Assembly: GCF_029338175.1 (NCBI RefSeq)
Contig: NZ_CP119862.1
Coordinates: forward strand, 124,001-188,000
DNA length: 64,000 nt
Reading direction: 5' to 3'
From: Citrobacter enshiensis
GTDB lineage: Bacteria; Pseudomonadota; Gammaproteobacteria; Enterobacterales; Enterobacteriaceae
Below are positions 8,610 through 18,377 of the stretch, one piece after another. Positions within the stretch are counted from its first letter, which is position 1, and every line of letters begins with the position of its first letter. The position numbers were made by a program, and so were the translations under genes. Below the pieces are notes generated by a model that ran no database searches, was not told where the DNA came from, and saw nothing but the letters and a program-made list of their open reading frames with translations.

Positions 8610-10565
8610 TTACTTCTCGTTGATCCAAATCCTCATTTCACCTTCGCCACGGTTTGCCCAGCTAAACCAGGGAATGAATGTCAGCGTATGCGCTTGTCGG
8701 GAACCGGGTGAGACGTCGTAGTGCCACAGCGATTGTCGATCCGCATCGGCGACGCTTTGTTTTACGCCATCAGCCTGGATCAGGATTTTACGGGCGAATA
8801 TTCCTTTGCCTTCAATTACTCTACATTCGCTATCGTTGGGCAACCATAGATTGTGTAATTCTTCGCCGTTGTCCGCTTGCTCAAGACAATAGACCAGCGG
8901 TCCGCGTTGGATAGCGACTTTACCCGTGACATGACGGACCAGCGGATTACCGTACACGCGGCGCACCGGCATCGGCAAGGTCAGAACCAGCGCATCTCCT
9001 TCCTGCCATGTATAGGTAATGTGCAGATAGCCTTTACGTATGTCCTGTTCCACCGCCTGATTATTCAGGGTGACATGGGCCTCAGAACACCAGTCGGGCA
9101 GGCGTAAGGCCAGGGTGTGATGAATGGGGTGCGGGGATTCTATGGTGATTTTTACTTGTTCATGCCAGGGGTAGTCTCCACTGATGCAGAGTTTCAGCGT
9201 GCTGTCTTGCACCGGAACCTCTACGCGGTTTCCTATATACAAGTTGATATATAAGGTGTTTTCACTCTGAGTGTAGATGTAATGGCCTATGGAGGTTAGT
9301 ACGCGTGCGATGTTTGGCGGGCAGCAGGCGCAGCCAAACCAGCGCTGGCGAACCGGCTGCACATGATCGTAAATGTGATTGAATTTTAATGTCCTGGGAT
9401 GGACTTCCAGCGGGTTAACGTAGAAGAAATGTTTGCCATCGAGCGCCATCCCACCGAGCACGGTGTTATATAAGGCACGTTCCATAACATCGGCATACTG
9501 GCTGTCGGCTTCCAGTTCCAGCATCCGGCGAGCGAACATCATCAACCCGATAGACGCACAGCTTTCGGCATACACCGTGTCGTTAGGTAAATCGTAATCG
9601 CTACTGAATGCTTCTCCCCGGCTTTGTGAGCCAATTCCGCCAGTAATGTACATCTGGCGCTGGGCCATGTTTTGCCACAAACGCAGGCAATCCTGGCGTT
9701 TGCTTTCATCGTGGTTCAGGCGAGCCAGGTGCGCCACTCCGGTCATCAAATAAACAAAACGGACGGCATGACCGATAGCCACGGGTTGCTCTGATAGCGG
9801 TAAATGCGCCTGGCTGTATGGTTTGTCTTTCACCATCCAGGCGGTGCCATGATTAGGCCAGTGCCAGGTACCACCGCGTTTATCGAATTCGGTGTCGTAG
9901 AAGTGCGGCTGCGTGCCGCGCTGTTCAACAAAATAATTCACCAGCCGCAGATAACGTGTTTCCTGAGTGACCTCAAACAGACGCATTAGCGCCAGTTCAA
10001 TTTCCGGGTGTCCATCGTAACCCTGCAACTTATCTTCCTCTGCGCCAAATACACTGTCGATATGATCGGCAAGGCGGCAGGCAACCTCCAGTAAATTGCG
10101 TTTACCGGTTGCCTGAAACCATGCAACCGCTGCCTCTATCATGTGTCCGGCGGTGTAAAGTTCGTGGCACTCCGCCAGGTTAGTCCAGCGTTTCTCAGGT
10201 TCTTTTACCGTAAACCAGGTGTTGAGATATCCATCCGGGCATTGGGCGGCCGCGATCAGTGCAATTACCTCATCGGCTGTTTTTTCAAGATTAGCGTCCG
10301 GTTTCTGGCACAACGACCAGGCAACGGCTTCCAGCCACTTCGCAGCGTCGCTGTCCTGAAACACCATCCCGTAAAACTCCCCCGATTTCTGGCCTGCGGC
10401 AATACGGAAATTCTCTATCGCATGGCTGGGATCGGCTTCAGGGATACGGTCGTTCAGCGCGTCCCATTGGTAGGGGATAACGACATCGCGGACCAGTTGC
10501 TGATATTGTCCGAGGAACGGATCGTTAACCGTGAGTTTATGCAGATCGATTTCCTGTACGTTCAC
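8610..10565 (-). CDS. GH127 beta-L-arabinofuranosidase
   Basis: This protein of about 651 residues starts at a GTG (10565) with AAGGAG six bases upstream. It has no signal peptide, so it acts in the cytoplasm. The GH127 catalytic signature is complete. Numbering from the GTG, E318 in RGEAF corresponds to the acid/base, and E334 and C336 in YAESC together with C414 and C415 in CACCPPN form the zinc-thiolate site, whose first Cys of the pair is the known nucleophile. The spacing E318 to E334 (16) equals that in the Bifidobacterium enzyme HypBA1. It should release L-arabinose from short beta-arabinofuranosides. It is the second gene of an operon, starting 10 bases after the transporter stop. Confidence 0.92.
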   Translation of the reverse strand: MNVQEIDLHKLTVNDPFLGQYQQLVRDVVIPYQWDALNDRIPEADPSHAIENFRIAAGQKSGEFYGMVFQDSDAAKWLEAVAWSLCQKPDANLEKTADEVIALIAAAQCPDGYLNTWFTVKEPEKRWTNLAECHELYTAGHMIEAAVAWFQATGKRNLLEVACRLADHIDSVFGAEEDKLQGYDGHPEIELALMRLFEVTQETRYLRLVNYFVEQRGTQPHFYDTEFDKRGGTWHWPNHGTAWMVKDKPYSQAHLPLSEQPVAIGHAVRFVYLMTGVAHLARLNHDESKRQDCLRLWQNMAQRQMYITGGIGSQSRGEAFSSDYDLPNDTVYAESCASIGLMMFARRMLELEADSQYADVMERALYNTVLGGMALDGKHFFYVNPLEVHPRTLKFNHIYDHVQPVRQRWFGCACCPPNIARVLTSIGHYIYTQSENTLYINLYIGNRVEVPVQDSTLKLCISGDYPWHEQVKITIESPHPIHHTLALRLPDWCSEAHVTLNNQAVEQDIRKGYLHITYTWQEGDALVLTLPMPVRRVYGNPLVRHVTGKVAIQRGPLVYCLEQADNGEELHNLWLPNDSECRVIEGKGIFARKILIQADGVKQSVADADRQSLWHYDVSPGSRQAHTLTFIPWFSWANRGEGEMRIWINEK

Positions 10566-10575
10566 TGTGTGCTCC

Positions 10576-11976
10576 TTAAGGCTGTACATGACGCTGACGC
10601 AGGTCGGTGGCAATGCGAGACATCATCGGGTTATTGAGTTTGCAACGACGGATCGACAGCGCCAACAGCAGGTGAAACAGGGCCGGGAGTAGCGTTTCCA
10701 TGGCAGTAATTCCCTGTAAAGAGTGCGGAGTCTGGTTAGCCGTGCCGGGTTGATAGGCGACAAAAATGAATAGCAAACTGATGATCCCTGCGCTGGAAGC
10801 CCAGGCCAGTTTGATGAAAAACAGATTGAAGGCGAAGTTCATGCCGGAAGAGCGCACGCCGGTTTTCCATTCACCATAATCGTCGGCAAACGCCATCAGT
10901 GAGAAGTGTAGTGGTAACGTGAACCCAAGAATAATGCCGTTGCCGAGAATGATGACCAGCCACAGCGTCTGGTAACCCGGGCCGGAGGGGAGAAACCACA
11001 TCAGCACGGCAAACAGAGCCAGCACCAGGTTGGTGTAGTAATAGAGTTTGACGGTATCTACCCGGCGAGTCAGGGGGTTAACAATCACGGAACCGAGAAT
11101 AGAGGCGAAAGTCACCATGGTGAAAAAGAGCGATGTGTAAGCGGTGCTGCCCTCCAGAACGTAAGTAATGAAGTACATATACCCGCCGCCGCGAATGTTA
11201 AACACGTTGATTAGCAAGAAAGACATCACCAGCATCAGCAATAACTGGTCATTTTTACGCAGTCCGCCGAGATGTTCGCGCAGGGTAAATTGCCCCATCA
11301 TCGCCAACGGAACACGCTCACGTACCCAGAAGAAACAGCATAAAAACATCACTACGGCGACCGCACAGAGCACGCCAACACCCCGTTGATAGCCCTCGGC
11401 CGTATTGCCCTGACCGAGTACATCGACCATCCAGGGCAGCCCGACAGAAACGAGAAACCCGGCGACGCCACACAGCACAAATCGCCAGGACTGGCACGAG
11501 ATTACCTCGTTGTGGCGGGTGGTCATGGTATTTATCAACGCGCAGTAAGGCACGTTGATAGCGGTATAACCAACCGAAAGTAAGAGATAAGTACCGAATG
11601 CCCAGGCGATTTTTATCCCCATACTGGCATCCGGCACGGTAAAGGTCAGAACGCCGATGATGCCAATGGGAAAGGCAATCCACAGCTGCCATGGACGAAA
11701 GCGTCCCCATCGGCTTTGTGTGCGGTCGGCAATCACTCCCATGATGGGATCGGAAATGGCGTCGAAGACACGTAGGGCAATAAACAGCGTACCGACCAGT
11801 GCGGGGGTTAAACCGAACACATCAGTGTAGAAAAAAGTGAGAAAGTTCATGATCAGGCAGGTGATGACGGTCCCGCCTGCATCCCCCAGTCCGTAGCCTA
11901 TCTTCTCACGTACGGTCAGCGCATCATCGGCATTGTTCCGGACAGTATGGGGGGGCGCAATCGGTGTAGAGGTCAT
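10576..11976 (-). CDS. GPH-family glycoside:cation symporter (MFS)
   Basis: This is a 466-residue membrane protein with about 12 hydrophobic segments. The N-terminus [19 protein letters not shown] and the motif [22 protein letters not shown] are hallmarks of the glycoside-pentoside-hexuronide:cation symporters (MelB/XynB/YicJ group). It probably imports the arabinofuranoside that the adjacent GH127 enzyme cleaves. The ribosome site of the GH127 gene overlaps its stop codon (TAA inside CTTAAGGAG), so the two are translationally linked. It is divergent from the AraC-type regulator across about 240 bp. The precise sugar is not deducible from sequence. Confidence 0.9.
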   Translation of the reverse strand: MTSTPIAPPHTVRNNADDALTVREKIGYGLGDAGGTVITCLIMNFLTFFYTDVFGLTPALVGTLFIALRVFDAISDPIMGVIADRTQSRWGRFRPWQLWIAFPIGIIGVLTFTVPDASMGIKIAWAFGTYLLLSVGYTAINVPYCALINTMTTRHNEVISCQSWRFVLCGVAGFLVSVGLPWMVDVLGQGNTAEGYQRGVGVLCAVAVVMFLCCFFWVRERVPLAMMGQFTLREHLGGLRKNDQLLLMLVMSFLLINVFNIRGGGYMYFITYVLEGSTAYTSLFFTMVTFASILGSVIVNPLTRRVDTVKLYYYTNLVLALFAVLMWFLPSGPGYQTLWLVIILGNGIILGFTLPLHFSLMAFADDYGEWKTGVRSSGMNFAFNLFFIKLAWASSAGIISLLFIFVAYQPGTANQTPHSLQGITAMETLLPALFHLLLALSIRRCKLNNPMMSRIATDLRQRHVQP

Positions 11977-12213
11977 GGATATTCCTCGCTAAAGGGTGAG
12001 GTATCTTTCAGTGATTATTGTTTTACGGGATATGACCTGATTAATTCTGCCTGGATCGCGGGTGGCAACAAGGCGACGATAGAGTAAAAAAAGATGACGA
12101 TTCCGACCTGTTATTAAATTTGTGATTCAGATCCAGGGAGGTTTTATTTTTTGATTAATAATCAATGTATAACGTGATCTTCTTATGCCTTTTTAATGGA
12201 AAATTACATATTT

Positions 12214-13032
12214 ATGCTCGAATTATCCATGACATTACCGATTAAAGTACAAAACGGTGGATTATTCATTTCCCGTGGTGTGGGACGCCATCCAGCCAGA
12301 CGACTGGCGTCATGGGAAATTATCTTTGTTGAAAAAGGTCAGTTGGCTATTCAGGAAGAGGAGCACACATTTTACGTGGAAGCCGGGGAAAGCTTGTTGC
12401 TCTGGCCGCATCGGCGTCATACTGGCGCGGCGGATTTCCCCGCCGACCTCAAGTTTTACTGGCTTCACTTTGAAGTCAAAGCACCGGACAACGACCCACG
12501 CTGGTTGACCCATCTCTCTGTACCCCAGCATACTCAAGTCACCGATCCCCAGGCGTTAGTGGCGCTGTTTCGTCAATTTATGAGTGAACAGGAAAAACTT
12601 CAGCGCGGCCCGGCGCTAGAGTTTATTGTCTTGCTTATTTTGCAACAGCTTACGTGTTCTGCCCAACAACGTGAAAACAACAATGACGCGGGGAGCGTGT
12701 TGGCCTGGAAAGCACGACAGCTTATTCGCACGCAATATCATTTAGCGCTTTCTACCGCGATTTTGGCGAAGGAACTTCATTGCAATGCTGATTATCTTGG
12801 CCGGGTGTATCGCCGGGTATTTCACCTGACGTTAACGGAAGCCATACACCGTCAACGCGTGCGGGAAGCGGAGAAATTGCTCATCAGTGATGCCTGCTCG
12901 CTGAAAGAGGTCGCAGAATTATGTGGGTTTAACGATGTGGGTTATTTTCGTCAAATATTCCGTAAAAACACAGGGTTGACCCCCGCCACCTGGAAGCAGC
13001 GGTACTGCAAGGAACATATTAACTCTGCGTGA
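12214..13032 (+). CDS. AraC-family regulator of the GH127 cassette
   Basis: This is a protein of about 272 residues. The N-terminal cupin-like sugar-binding domain (ASWEIIFVEKGQLAIQEEE ... LLLWPHRRHTG) is followed by a two-helix-turn-helix AraC domain (about 170-268) with STAILAKELHCNADYLGRVY and SLKEVAELCGFNDVGYFRQI. It is probably an activator of the divergent transporter-GH127 operon in response to an arabinoside or its product. ATGs at 12196, 12214 and 12229 are all possible; I chose 12214 because a GGAAAA lies upstream at a tolerable distance, but this is weak evidence. No K-12 gene occupies this place. Confidence 0.87.
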   Translation: MLELSMTLPIKVQNGGLFISRGVGRHPARRLASWEIIFVEKGQLAIQEEEHTFYVEAGESLLLWPHRRHTGAADFPADLKFYWLHFEVKAPDNDPRWLTHLSVPQHTQVTDPQALVALFRQFMSEQEKLQRGPALEFIVLLILQQLTCSAQQRENNNDAGSVLAWKARQLIRTQYHLALSTAILAKELHCNADYLGRVYRRVFHLTLTEAIHRQRVREAEKLLISDACSLKEVAELCGFNDVGYFRQIFRKNTGLTPATWKQRYCKEHINSA

Positions 13033-13213
13033 TGGCAAGACCGCTCTGGCAATTTCACCTGCGCTGGTTTTTTGTGTTCGGGAGTCAATGTATCAGGCAA
13101 AACACCAGAACATGACGGGCATCTGACAAAAATGAAGGGTTTCCGTTGTCGGATCAAAGCAGCGTTGGCGGCCTCTCTGGCAATCTGGCGCTTTAAGGCG
13201 GATGGAGCAGGTC

Positions 13214-13687
13214 ATGAACCCATTTATTGTGGCGGATGCAGCGAAGTGCATTGGATGTCGTACCTGCGAAGTTGCCTGTGTGGTCTCACATCAGGAGAGC
13301 CAGGACTGCGCAGCGGTGTCTCCTGGAGAATTTGTCTCGCGAATTCGGGTCATTAAAGATAATGCGTTCACGACGGCGGTGACCTGCCATCAATGTGAAG
13401 ACGCACCGTGTGCGAACGTCTGCCCGACGCAGGCTATTCGTCGCGAACGTGGGCATATCTTCGTTGAGCAATCGCGCTGTATCGGGTGTAAAAGTTGTAT
13501 GCTGGCATGCCCGTTTGGGGCGATGAATGTGGTTTCGAAGATGTCCCGGGCGCAGGCCATCAAGTGCGATCTTTGCTGGCATCGCGAGGCGGGACCCGCC
13601 TGCGTCGAGGCCTGTCCAACCCATGCCTTAGCGTGCCTGGACGTCGCCACGCTCCAACGTCATCGTCTGCTTTCCCAACCGTTGTGA
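13214..13687 (+). CDS. ysaA: Ferredoxin-like 4Fe-4S protein YsaA
   Basis: This 157-residue iron-sulfur protein is like E. coli YsaA and HydN. Four cysteine clusters are visible: CIGCRTCEVAC near the N-terminus, CHQCEDAPCANVCP, CIGCKSCMLACP, and CDLCW...CVEACP, enough for four [4Fe-4S] clusters. It probably passes electrons between an oxidoreductase and its partner; the partner is not encoded next to it. The ATG at 13214 is preceded by GGAG and gives the family length; an in-frame ATG at 13202 is less likely. It is convergent with avtA across a strong hairpin. Confidence 0.93.
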   Translation: MNPFIVADAAKCIGCRTCEVACVVSHQESQDCAAVSPGEFVSRIRVIKDNAFTTAVTCHQCEDAPCANVCPTQAIRRERGHIFVEQSRCIGCKSCMLACPFGAMNVVSKMSRAQAIKCDLCWHREAGPACVEACPTHALACLDVATLQRHRLLSQPL

Positions 13688-13692
13688 ACACG

Positions 13693-13721
13693 ACATTCCC
13701 GGCAATCATGACCGGGAATGT
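13693..13721. terminator. Bidirectional hairpin between ysaA and avtA
   Basis: ACATTCCCGG / CCGGGAATGT form a perfect 10-bp stem with a 9-base loop between two convergent genes. T tracts are poor on both sides. Confidence 0.55.
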
Positions 13722-13730
13722 GACGAACTG

Positions 13731-14981
13731 TCAGCCCTCAAGCCAGGCGCGTTCAATCTCTTGGGCCAGAATTTTTACGCCCGCTTCGATTTTCTCCGGA
13801 TCGGGAACGTAATTCATCCGCATGCATTGATGCGTGTGCGGCCATGGTTTATCCAGTCCAGGGAAGAAGTAGTCGCCAGGCACCATCAGGACGCCGCGTT
13901 TTTTCAGGCGCTGATAGAGCAATTCTGTGGTGATGGGCAAATCCTTAAACCACAACCACAGGAAAATGGCGCCCTCCGGTTTATGGATCAGGCAGCGGTC
14001 TTCAGATAAATAGCGACGAATGATGGTAATCGTCTCCTGAACGCGCTGGTAATAAAACGGTTTTATCACCGTCTCTGACAGGCGCAGCAGATCGTTGCGT
14101 TTGATCATTTCACACATCATCGCGGGCCCCATCCCCCCAGGCGCCAGGCTGATAATGCCGTTCATGTTGGTGATGGCGGTGATGATTTCTTCATTGGCGA
14201 TAATAATACCGCAGCGAGAACCGGGAAGCCCCAGCTTGGAGAGGCTCATGCACAGGATAGTGTTGGGGTTCCACAACGGTCGAGCGTCGCTGAAAATAAT
14301 CCCCGGGAAGGGAACGCCGTAGGCGTTATCAATCACTAGCGGGATGTCGTGTTGGTGCGCCAGAGCGTCCAGCTTCATGAGCTCTTCGTCGGTGATGACA
14401 TTGCCTGTTGGGTTTGTTGGGCGCGATACACAGATCATGCCCGTCTCTTCGCCGATATGCAGATGTTCAAAATCAACGTGATATTTAAACTGGCCTTCCG
14501 GCAGCAGCTCAATATTCGGGCGAGCCGAAACGAAGAGATCTTCTTCCAGACCGGAATCGGCATAGCCAATGTATTCCGGCGCGAGCGGGAAAAGCACTTT
14601 TTTGGTCGTGCCGTCGGCGCGGCGTCCGGCGAAGAGATTAAACAAGTAGAAAAATGCGCTCTGACTACCATTTGTTAGCGCAATATTTTGTGGCCCGATA
14701 TCCCAACCCAGCGTTTCACGGAGCAGTGCGGCGAGCGCGTCCAGCAGTTCGGTTTTTCCCTGCGGACCGTCATAATTGCAAAGCGCATCAGTGGCTTTGC
14801 CGTTCTCCAGCATCTCAGCCAGGAGCGCGTGGAAGTATTCCTGCATCGCCGGGATTTGCGCCGGGTTACCGCCGCCAAGCATGATTGCGCCAGGCGTGCG
14901 TAAACCGTCGTTGAGGTCCTCCATCAGGCGGGTAATGCCTGAGTGGCGGGTAAATTTGTCGCCAAAAAGTGAGAATGTCAT
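13731..14981 (-). CDS. avtA: Valine-pyruvate aminotransferase AvtA
   Basis: AvtA (transaminase C) is a PLP enzyme that makes alanine or valine by exchange with pyruvate or 2-oxoisovalerate. Counting from MTFSLFGDKF, the start used for E. coli AvtA, the protein has 416 residues and matches throughout. CVSRPTNPTGNV and the PLP-lysine segment SLSKLGLPGSRCG are present. The start is not settled: an in-frame ATG at 15023 has a better ribosome site (AGAGG seven bases upstream) and would add 14 residues. The gene stands alone between ysaA and malS. Confidence 0.95.
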   Translation of the reverse strand: MTFSLFGDKFTRHSGITRLMEDLNDGLRTPGAIMLGGGNPAQIPAMQEYFHALLAEMLENGKATDALCNYDGPQGKTELLDALAALLRETLGWDIGPQNIALTNGSQSAFFYLFNLFAGRRADGTTKKVLFPLAPEYIGYADSGLEEDLFVSARPNIELLPEGQFKYHVDFEHLHIGEETGMICVSRPTNPTGNVITDEELMKLDALAHQHDIPLVIDNAYGVPFPGIIFSDARPLWNPNTILCMSLSKLGLPGSRCGIIIANEEIITAITNMNGIISLAPGGMGPAMMCEMIKRNDLLRLSETVIKPFYYQRVQETITIIRRYLSEDRCLIHKPEGAIFLWLWFKDLPITTELLYQRLKKRGVLMVPGDYFFPGLDKPWPHTHQCMRMNYVPDPEKIEAGVKILAQEIERAWLEG

Positions 14982-15119
14982 AGCAGATGGTCTGTCGGGC
15001 TGAGTAGTAAAGTGGCTAACCATAGCGCTACCTCTGGCAGGGTGCAAATCAGGCGACTGTGAAGAGAATCACACTTTATGCTGCCAGTTTCTGTCTGATT
15101 AGTGTTTTGTTTTGCTAAA

Positions 15120-15150
15120 GGGTTCTGACACATAGTGGATGCCAGAACCC
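15120..15150 (-). terminator. Hairpin after malS
   Basis: GGGTTCTG / CAGAACCC with a 15-base loop lies just past the malS stop and is followed on the minus strand by TTT. It is a weak intrinsic terminator. Confidence 0.5.
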
Positions 15151-15158
15151 AGATGGAA

Positions 15159-17189
15159 TCAGGGGCGGCCAGCCCAAATGACCATCACTTTATCGTCACC
15201 ACGCTCGCGCACGAAGCCGTATCCCTGCGTTAATGAAAGGGTCGTTTGTGTACCCGCGCCAATGGCGGAATGGCGGGATCTGAACTGGCTGATACGCTGC
15301 CAGTGCGCAACGGCGTCAGCCGCGTTACCGCTCACATCCTGCCAGTTCATCTCTGACCGTGTCCCCTGCAGAGGATCGGAGCCGGTGGGGCCGAAAGGTC
15401 GCGCAGACTCATCACCGTAAAAGATCTGTACAGCCCCTGGCGCCAGCAGCAACAGCTCCGCAGCTTTATCGCCGCCTTCCCGGAACAGGCGAGTATCGTG
15501 TGATGAGAGATAGCTCAGAACGTTGAAATCTTGCAACTTTTCCGCCATCTGTTGCCAGGTGAGATCCATGTTTGCCAGACAATCGACCGCTTTTGCCGCC
15601 TGTTCCTGGTAATCAAAATTGATCATCGCGTCGAAGCCGTGGCGGTAATAGTCGCTTTGCATCACGCCATGACCCCAGGCTTCACCGGTCATCCAGAAGG
15701 GGCTGTCATCCAGCGCCTTGTCTGGATTGGCGTGTTTCCATTCAACCAGCGCCGCGCTGGCCTGCGTTTTCAGTTGTTGCCAGGCGGGAAGTTCGACGTG
15801 TTTGGCGGTATCAACGCGGAAACCGTCGATACCGTAGTCCCGTACCCACTGGCTTAACCAGTGGGTTAAATAATCTCGCGGCGTGTAACCCGCAAGGGCT
15901 TTGGCATGGGTATCCGGTTTGTGTTGATAGAAGACGGGCAGGCCAGAAGGGGTGGTGGACTCGGTTTTGAGATCCGGTAAAAAGGCCAGGGACATGGTCT
16001 GGTCATCAAAGCCCGGCGCGTCGTAATCACCGATGTCGGTGCGGATCCACTTTTTTCCCCACCATTTTTCCCAGGCGGCTTTATCGCCGAAGTTGATGTA
16101 ATCATTAAAGCTGTGCCAGCTTTGACCTGCTGCGGGTTTCCAGTCCGTCCAGCGCTCACCGAGCGTTTTCTTCAGCTCGTCTCCCGATAGATACAGCGCA
16201 CCAAACTGGTACTCCTGCATATCCGCCAGCGTGGCGTAACCGCTATGGTTCATCACCACATCGAACAGAATTCGAATGCCGCGCTGATGTGCGCCGTCAA
16301 CCAGTGCGCGCAGGTCGTCACCGGTACCCATATTGGCGTCAAGCGTGGTCCAGTCCTGGGTGTAATAACCGTGGTAGGCGTAATGGGGGAAATCGCCTTT
16401 GGTACCGCCGCCGACCCAACCATGAATTTGCTCAAAGGGGGCGCTTACCCACAGGGCGTTGACGCCAAGCTGCTGCAGATAGTCCAGTTTGCTCACCAGC
16501 CCGCGTAAATCGCCGCCATGAAAGGTACCGATCTCCTGCATACCGTCTTTATGGCGGCCATAACTGTTGTCGTTTGTCGGATCGCCATTCTGGAAGCGGT
16601 CTGTCAGCACAAAATAGACGGTGGCGTTATGCCAGTCGAATGCAGCGGGAGCGTCGGTCTCTGCCCGTTCCAGCAGTAAAAGTCCATTACTGGTCGCCGC
16701 GGGCTGGAGCGTGATGTGGCCATTTTTAACCGTGGCGATTTGCTGGCTGTAGAAATCGCGTACTTTTGAGCCTTCCGGAAAGCTCCCGGCGACATCCAGG
16801 GTCAGCGGCGAACCGTCCCATTTTGGACACTGGCGTATCTGATGGGCGACAGGTTCGGCGGCATTCTTTACCGACAGCATCAGCGTCGGTGTACCCGAGC
16901 GGGTATCCACCTCCAGCGTATAGTCGCCCGCTTTAAAAAGCCGCCATTGCGGAGGGGTTCCCTCGCACGGTTTGAGGGATAGCATCTGATTGAGCTTTAT
17001 CGTCTCTGCGGGCTGCCAGCACTGTTGGTCAAACGTCAGCGTTAAAGGACGAGTACCCTTCGTCAACGTGGTATGGCTGACAAATTTACCCGTTCCTTGT
17101 GCAGTGAATGCCGGGAAGCCGGGCGTTGTCCATGATGAAGCGATCGCAATGCCGGGCATCAACGCCAGAGCAATGGCGGCAAGTTTCAT
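15159..17189 (-). CDS. malS: Periplasmic alpha-amylase MalS
   Basis: The precursor has 676 residues, the same length as E. coli MalS. The signal peptide (about 1-17, MKLAAIALALMPGIAIA) directs it to the periplasm, where it cuts maltodextrins, mainly to maltohexaose. An N-terminal domain is followed by a GH13 barrel from about residue 190. The catalytic residues are in place: D460 in GFRVDTAKH, E503 in GEAWGHG, and D565 in SSHDTRLF. Cysteines near 57, 75, 121 and 537 fit the known disulfides. GGATGA-type MalT half-sites upstream point to maltose control. Confidence 0.97.
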   Translation of the reverse strand: MKLAAIALALMPGIAIASSWTTPGFPAFTAQGTGKFVSHTTLTKGTRPLTLTFDQQCWQPAETIKLNQMLSLKPCEGTPPQWRLFKAGDYTLEVDTRSGTPTLMLSVKNAAEPVAHQIRQCPKWDGSPLTLDVAGSFPEGSKVRDFYSQQIATVKNGHITLQPAATSNGLLLLERAETDAPAAFDWHNATVYFVLTDRFQNGDPTNDNSYGRHKDGMQEIGTFHGGDLRGLVSKLDYLQQLGVNALWVSAPFEQIHGWVGGGTKGDFPHYAYHGYYTQDWTTLDANMGTGDDLRALVDGAHQRGIRILFDVVMNHSGYATLADMQEYQFGALYLSGDELKKTLGERWTDWKPAAGQSWHSFNDYINFGDKAAWEKWWGKKWIRTDIGDYDAPGFDDQTMSLAFLPDLKTESTTPSGLPVFYQHKPDTHAKALAGYTPRDYLTHWLSQWVRDYGIDGFRVDTAKHVELPAWQQLKTQASAALVEWKHANPDKALDDSPFWMTGEAWGHGVMQSDYYRHGFDAMINFDYQEQAAKAVDCLANMDLTWQQMAEKLQDFNVLSYLSSHDTRLFREGGDKAAELLLLAPGAVQIFYGDESARPFGPTGSDPLQGTRSEMNWQDVSGNAADAVAHWQRISQFRSRHSAIGAGTQTTLSLTQGYGFVRERGDDKVMVIWAGRP

Positions 17190-17505
17190 AACGCGGTCCT
17201 TGTTGCGGCGATTTTAGTCAGTTTGCCAGTGAAATGGGGCGGCAAACTCATCCTTTGGATGAATACCTCCAGGATGAGGCGCGAGGATGAGCGATCGTGC
17301 GCAAAAAACAGCCTTATTTTGCGATAACCTCCACATTTTCATCGAATTAATGACATTCCTAACCGTTAGCGCGTGACATAGTTTCAGAATTGGACTATTC
17401 CTTTGGGTGCTCTGGACGGCTATTTTTGATATGATTTGAGATTCAACTCTCATTTTTGTGAAAAATATAAGGTGTTGGAATGTATAAATCCGACCAGGAG
17501 ACCTA
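17190..17505. promoter_or_regulatory. malS-bax divergent control region with MalT-type boxes
   Basis: This 316-bp gap has no gene. It holds four GGATGA hexamers: one inverted at 17248-17253 and direct copies at 17257, 17272 and 17285. GGATGA is the core of MalT boxes, and E. coli malS is MalT-dependent, so these are probably the activator sites. No other feature is recognised. Confidence 0.6.
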
Positions 17506-18330
17506 ATGATATTGACTCCCATTCGACGATATGGGGCAATGATTCTTATGTTACTCACCATCGCATTTTCGGGTGAGGTGCTGGCAAAGACGCACACAAC
17601 GACAACGAGTCAGAAGTCCCATGTAACCAAGACAAGTAATACACAGGCAAGCAGTAAACAAGAGTATTCTCGCAATAGTGCAAAGAGCAGTTCACTTCCT
17701 GATTTGCGAAAATACCCTTCCGGAACACCAAGGAAAAAAGCGTTTCTCCGGACGGTTATGCCTTATATTACCAGTCAAAATGCTGCCATTACGGCGGATC
17801 GTAACTGGCTGATTTCAAAGCAGTACCAGAACCGCTGGTCGCCTTCTGAGCGTGCGCGTATGAAAGATATCGCGAAACGCTACAAGGTGAGCTGGTCCGG
17901 CAATACGCGTAAAGTTCCGTGGAACACGTTACTTGAGCGTGTCGACATTATCCCTACCAGCATGGTGGCGACAATGGCTGCGGCAGAAAGCGGCTGGGGT
18001 ACCTCTAAGCTGGCCCGTAGCAATAACAATCTGTTTGGTATGAAGTGTGGGAAAGGCCGTTGCAGCAACGCGCCAGGTAAAGTGAAAGGCTATTCTCAGT
18101 TCGACTCTGTTAAAGAGTCGGTCAGCGCCTATGTCATCAACCTGAATACCCACCCGGCTTACTCCTCCTTCCGTAAGTCGCGCGCGCAGCTGCGCAAAGC
18201 GGATCAGGAAGTGACAGCTACGGCGATGATTCATAAGCTGAAGGGTTATTCAACGAAAGGACAGAGCTATAACAACTATCTGTTCGCTATGTACCAGGAT
18301 AACCAGCGCTTAATTGCCGCGCATATGTAA
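17506..18330 (+). CDS. bax: Bax protein, predicted N-acetylglucosaminidase
   Basis: This 274-residue protein is nearly identical to E. coli Bax. An N-terminal hydrophobic segment (about 9-27) suggests export or membrane anchoring. It is followed by a low-complexity Ser/Thr/Lys stretch and then a FlgJ/LytD-type glucosaminidase domain from about 140. The putative catalytic Glu is E161 in AAAESGWGTSKLA, with NNLFGMKC and YSQFDSVKESVSAYV following, as in that family. It probably acts on peptidoglycan; the substrate is not proven. A GGAG ribosome site precedes the ATG. It is convergent with xylR across a REP. Confidence 0.94.
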   Translation: MILTPIRRYGAMILMLLTIAFSGEVLAKTHTTTTSQKSHVTKTSNTQASSKQEYSRNSAKSSSLPDLRKYPSGTPRKKAFLRTVMPYITSQNAAITADRNWLISKQYQNRWSPSERARMKDIAKRYKVSWSGNTRKVPWNTLLERVDIIPTSMVATMAAAESGWGTSKLARSNNNLFGMKCGKGRCSNAPGKVKGYSQFDSVKESVSAYVINLNTHPAYSSFRKSRAQLRKADQEVTATAMIHKLKGYSTKGQSYNNYLFAMYQDNQRLIAAHM

Positions 18331-18338
18331 TCGTTAAA

Positions 18339-18371
18339 TGCCGGATGGCGCATTAGCGTCGCCATCCGGCA
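18339..18371. repeat. REP palindrome between bax and xylR
   Basis: TGCCGGATGGCG and CGCCATCCGGCA are perfect reverse complements around a 9-base loop. This is a classic REP at a convergent gene junction. Confidence 0.85.
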
Positions 18372-18377
18372 AGCACA

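Noticed and set aside
11977-12213. CRP site in the transporter-AraC divergent gap
   Set aside because: Only one TGTGA half-site is good (in TTTGTGATTCAGATCCAG); the second half matches at two of five positions, too weak to claim.
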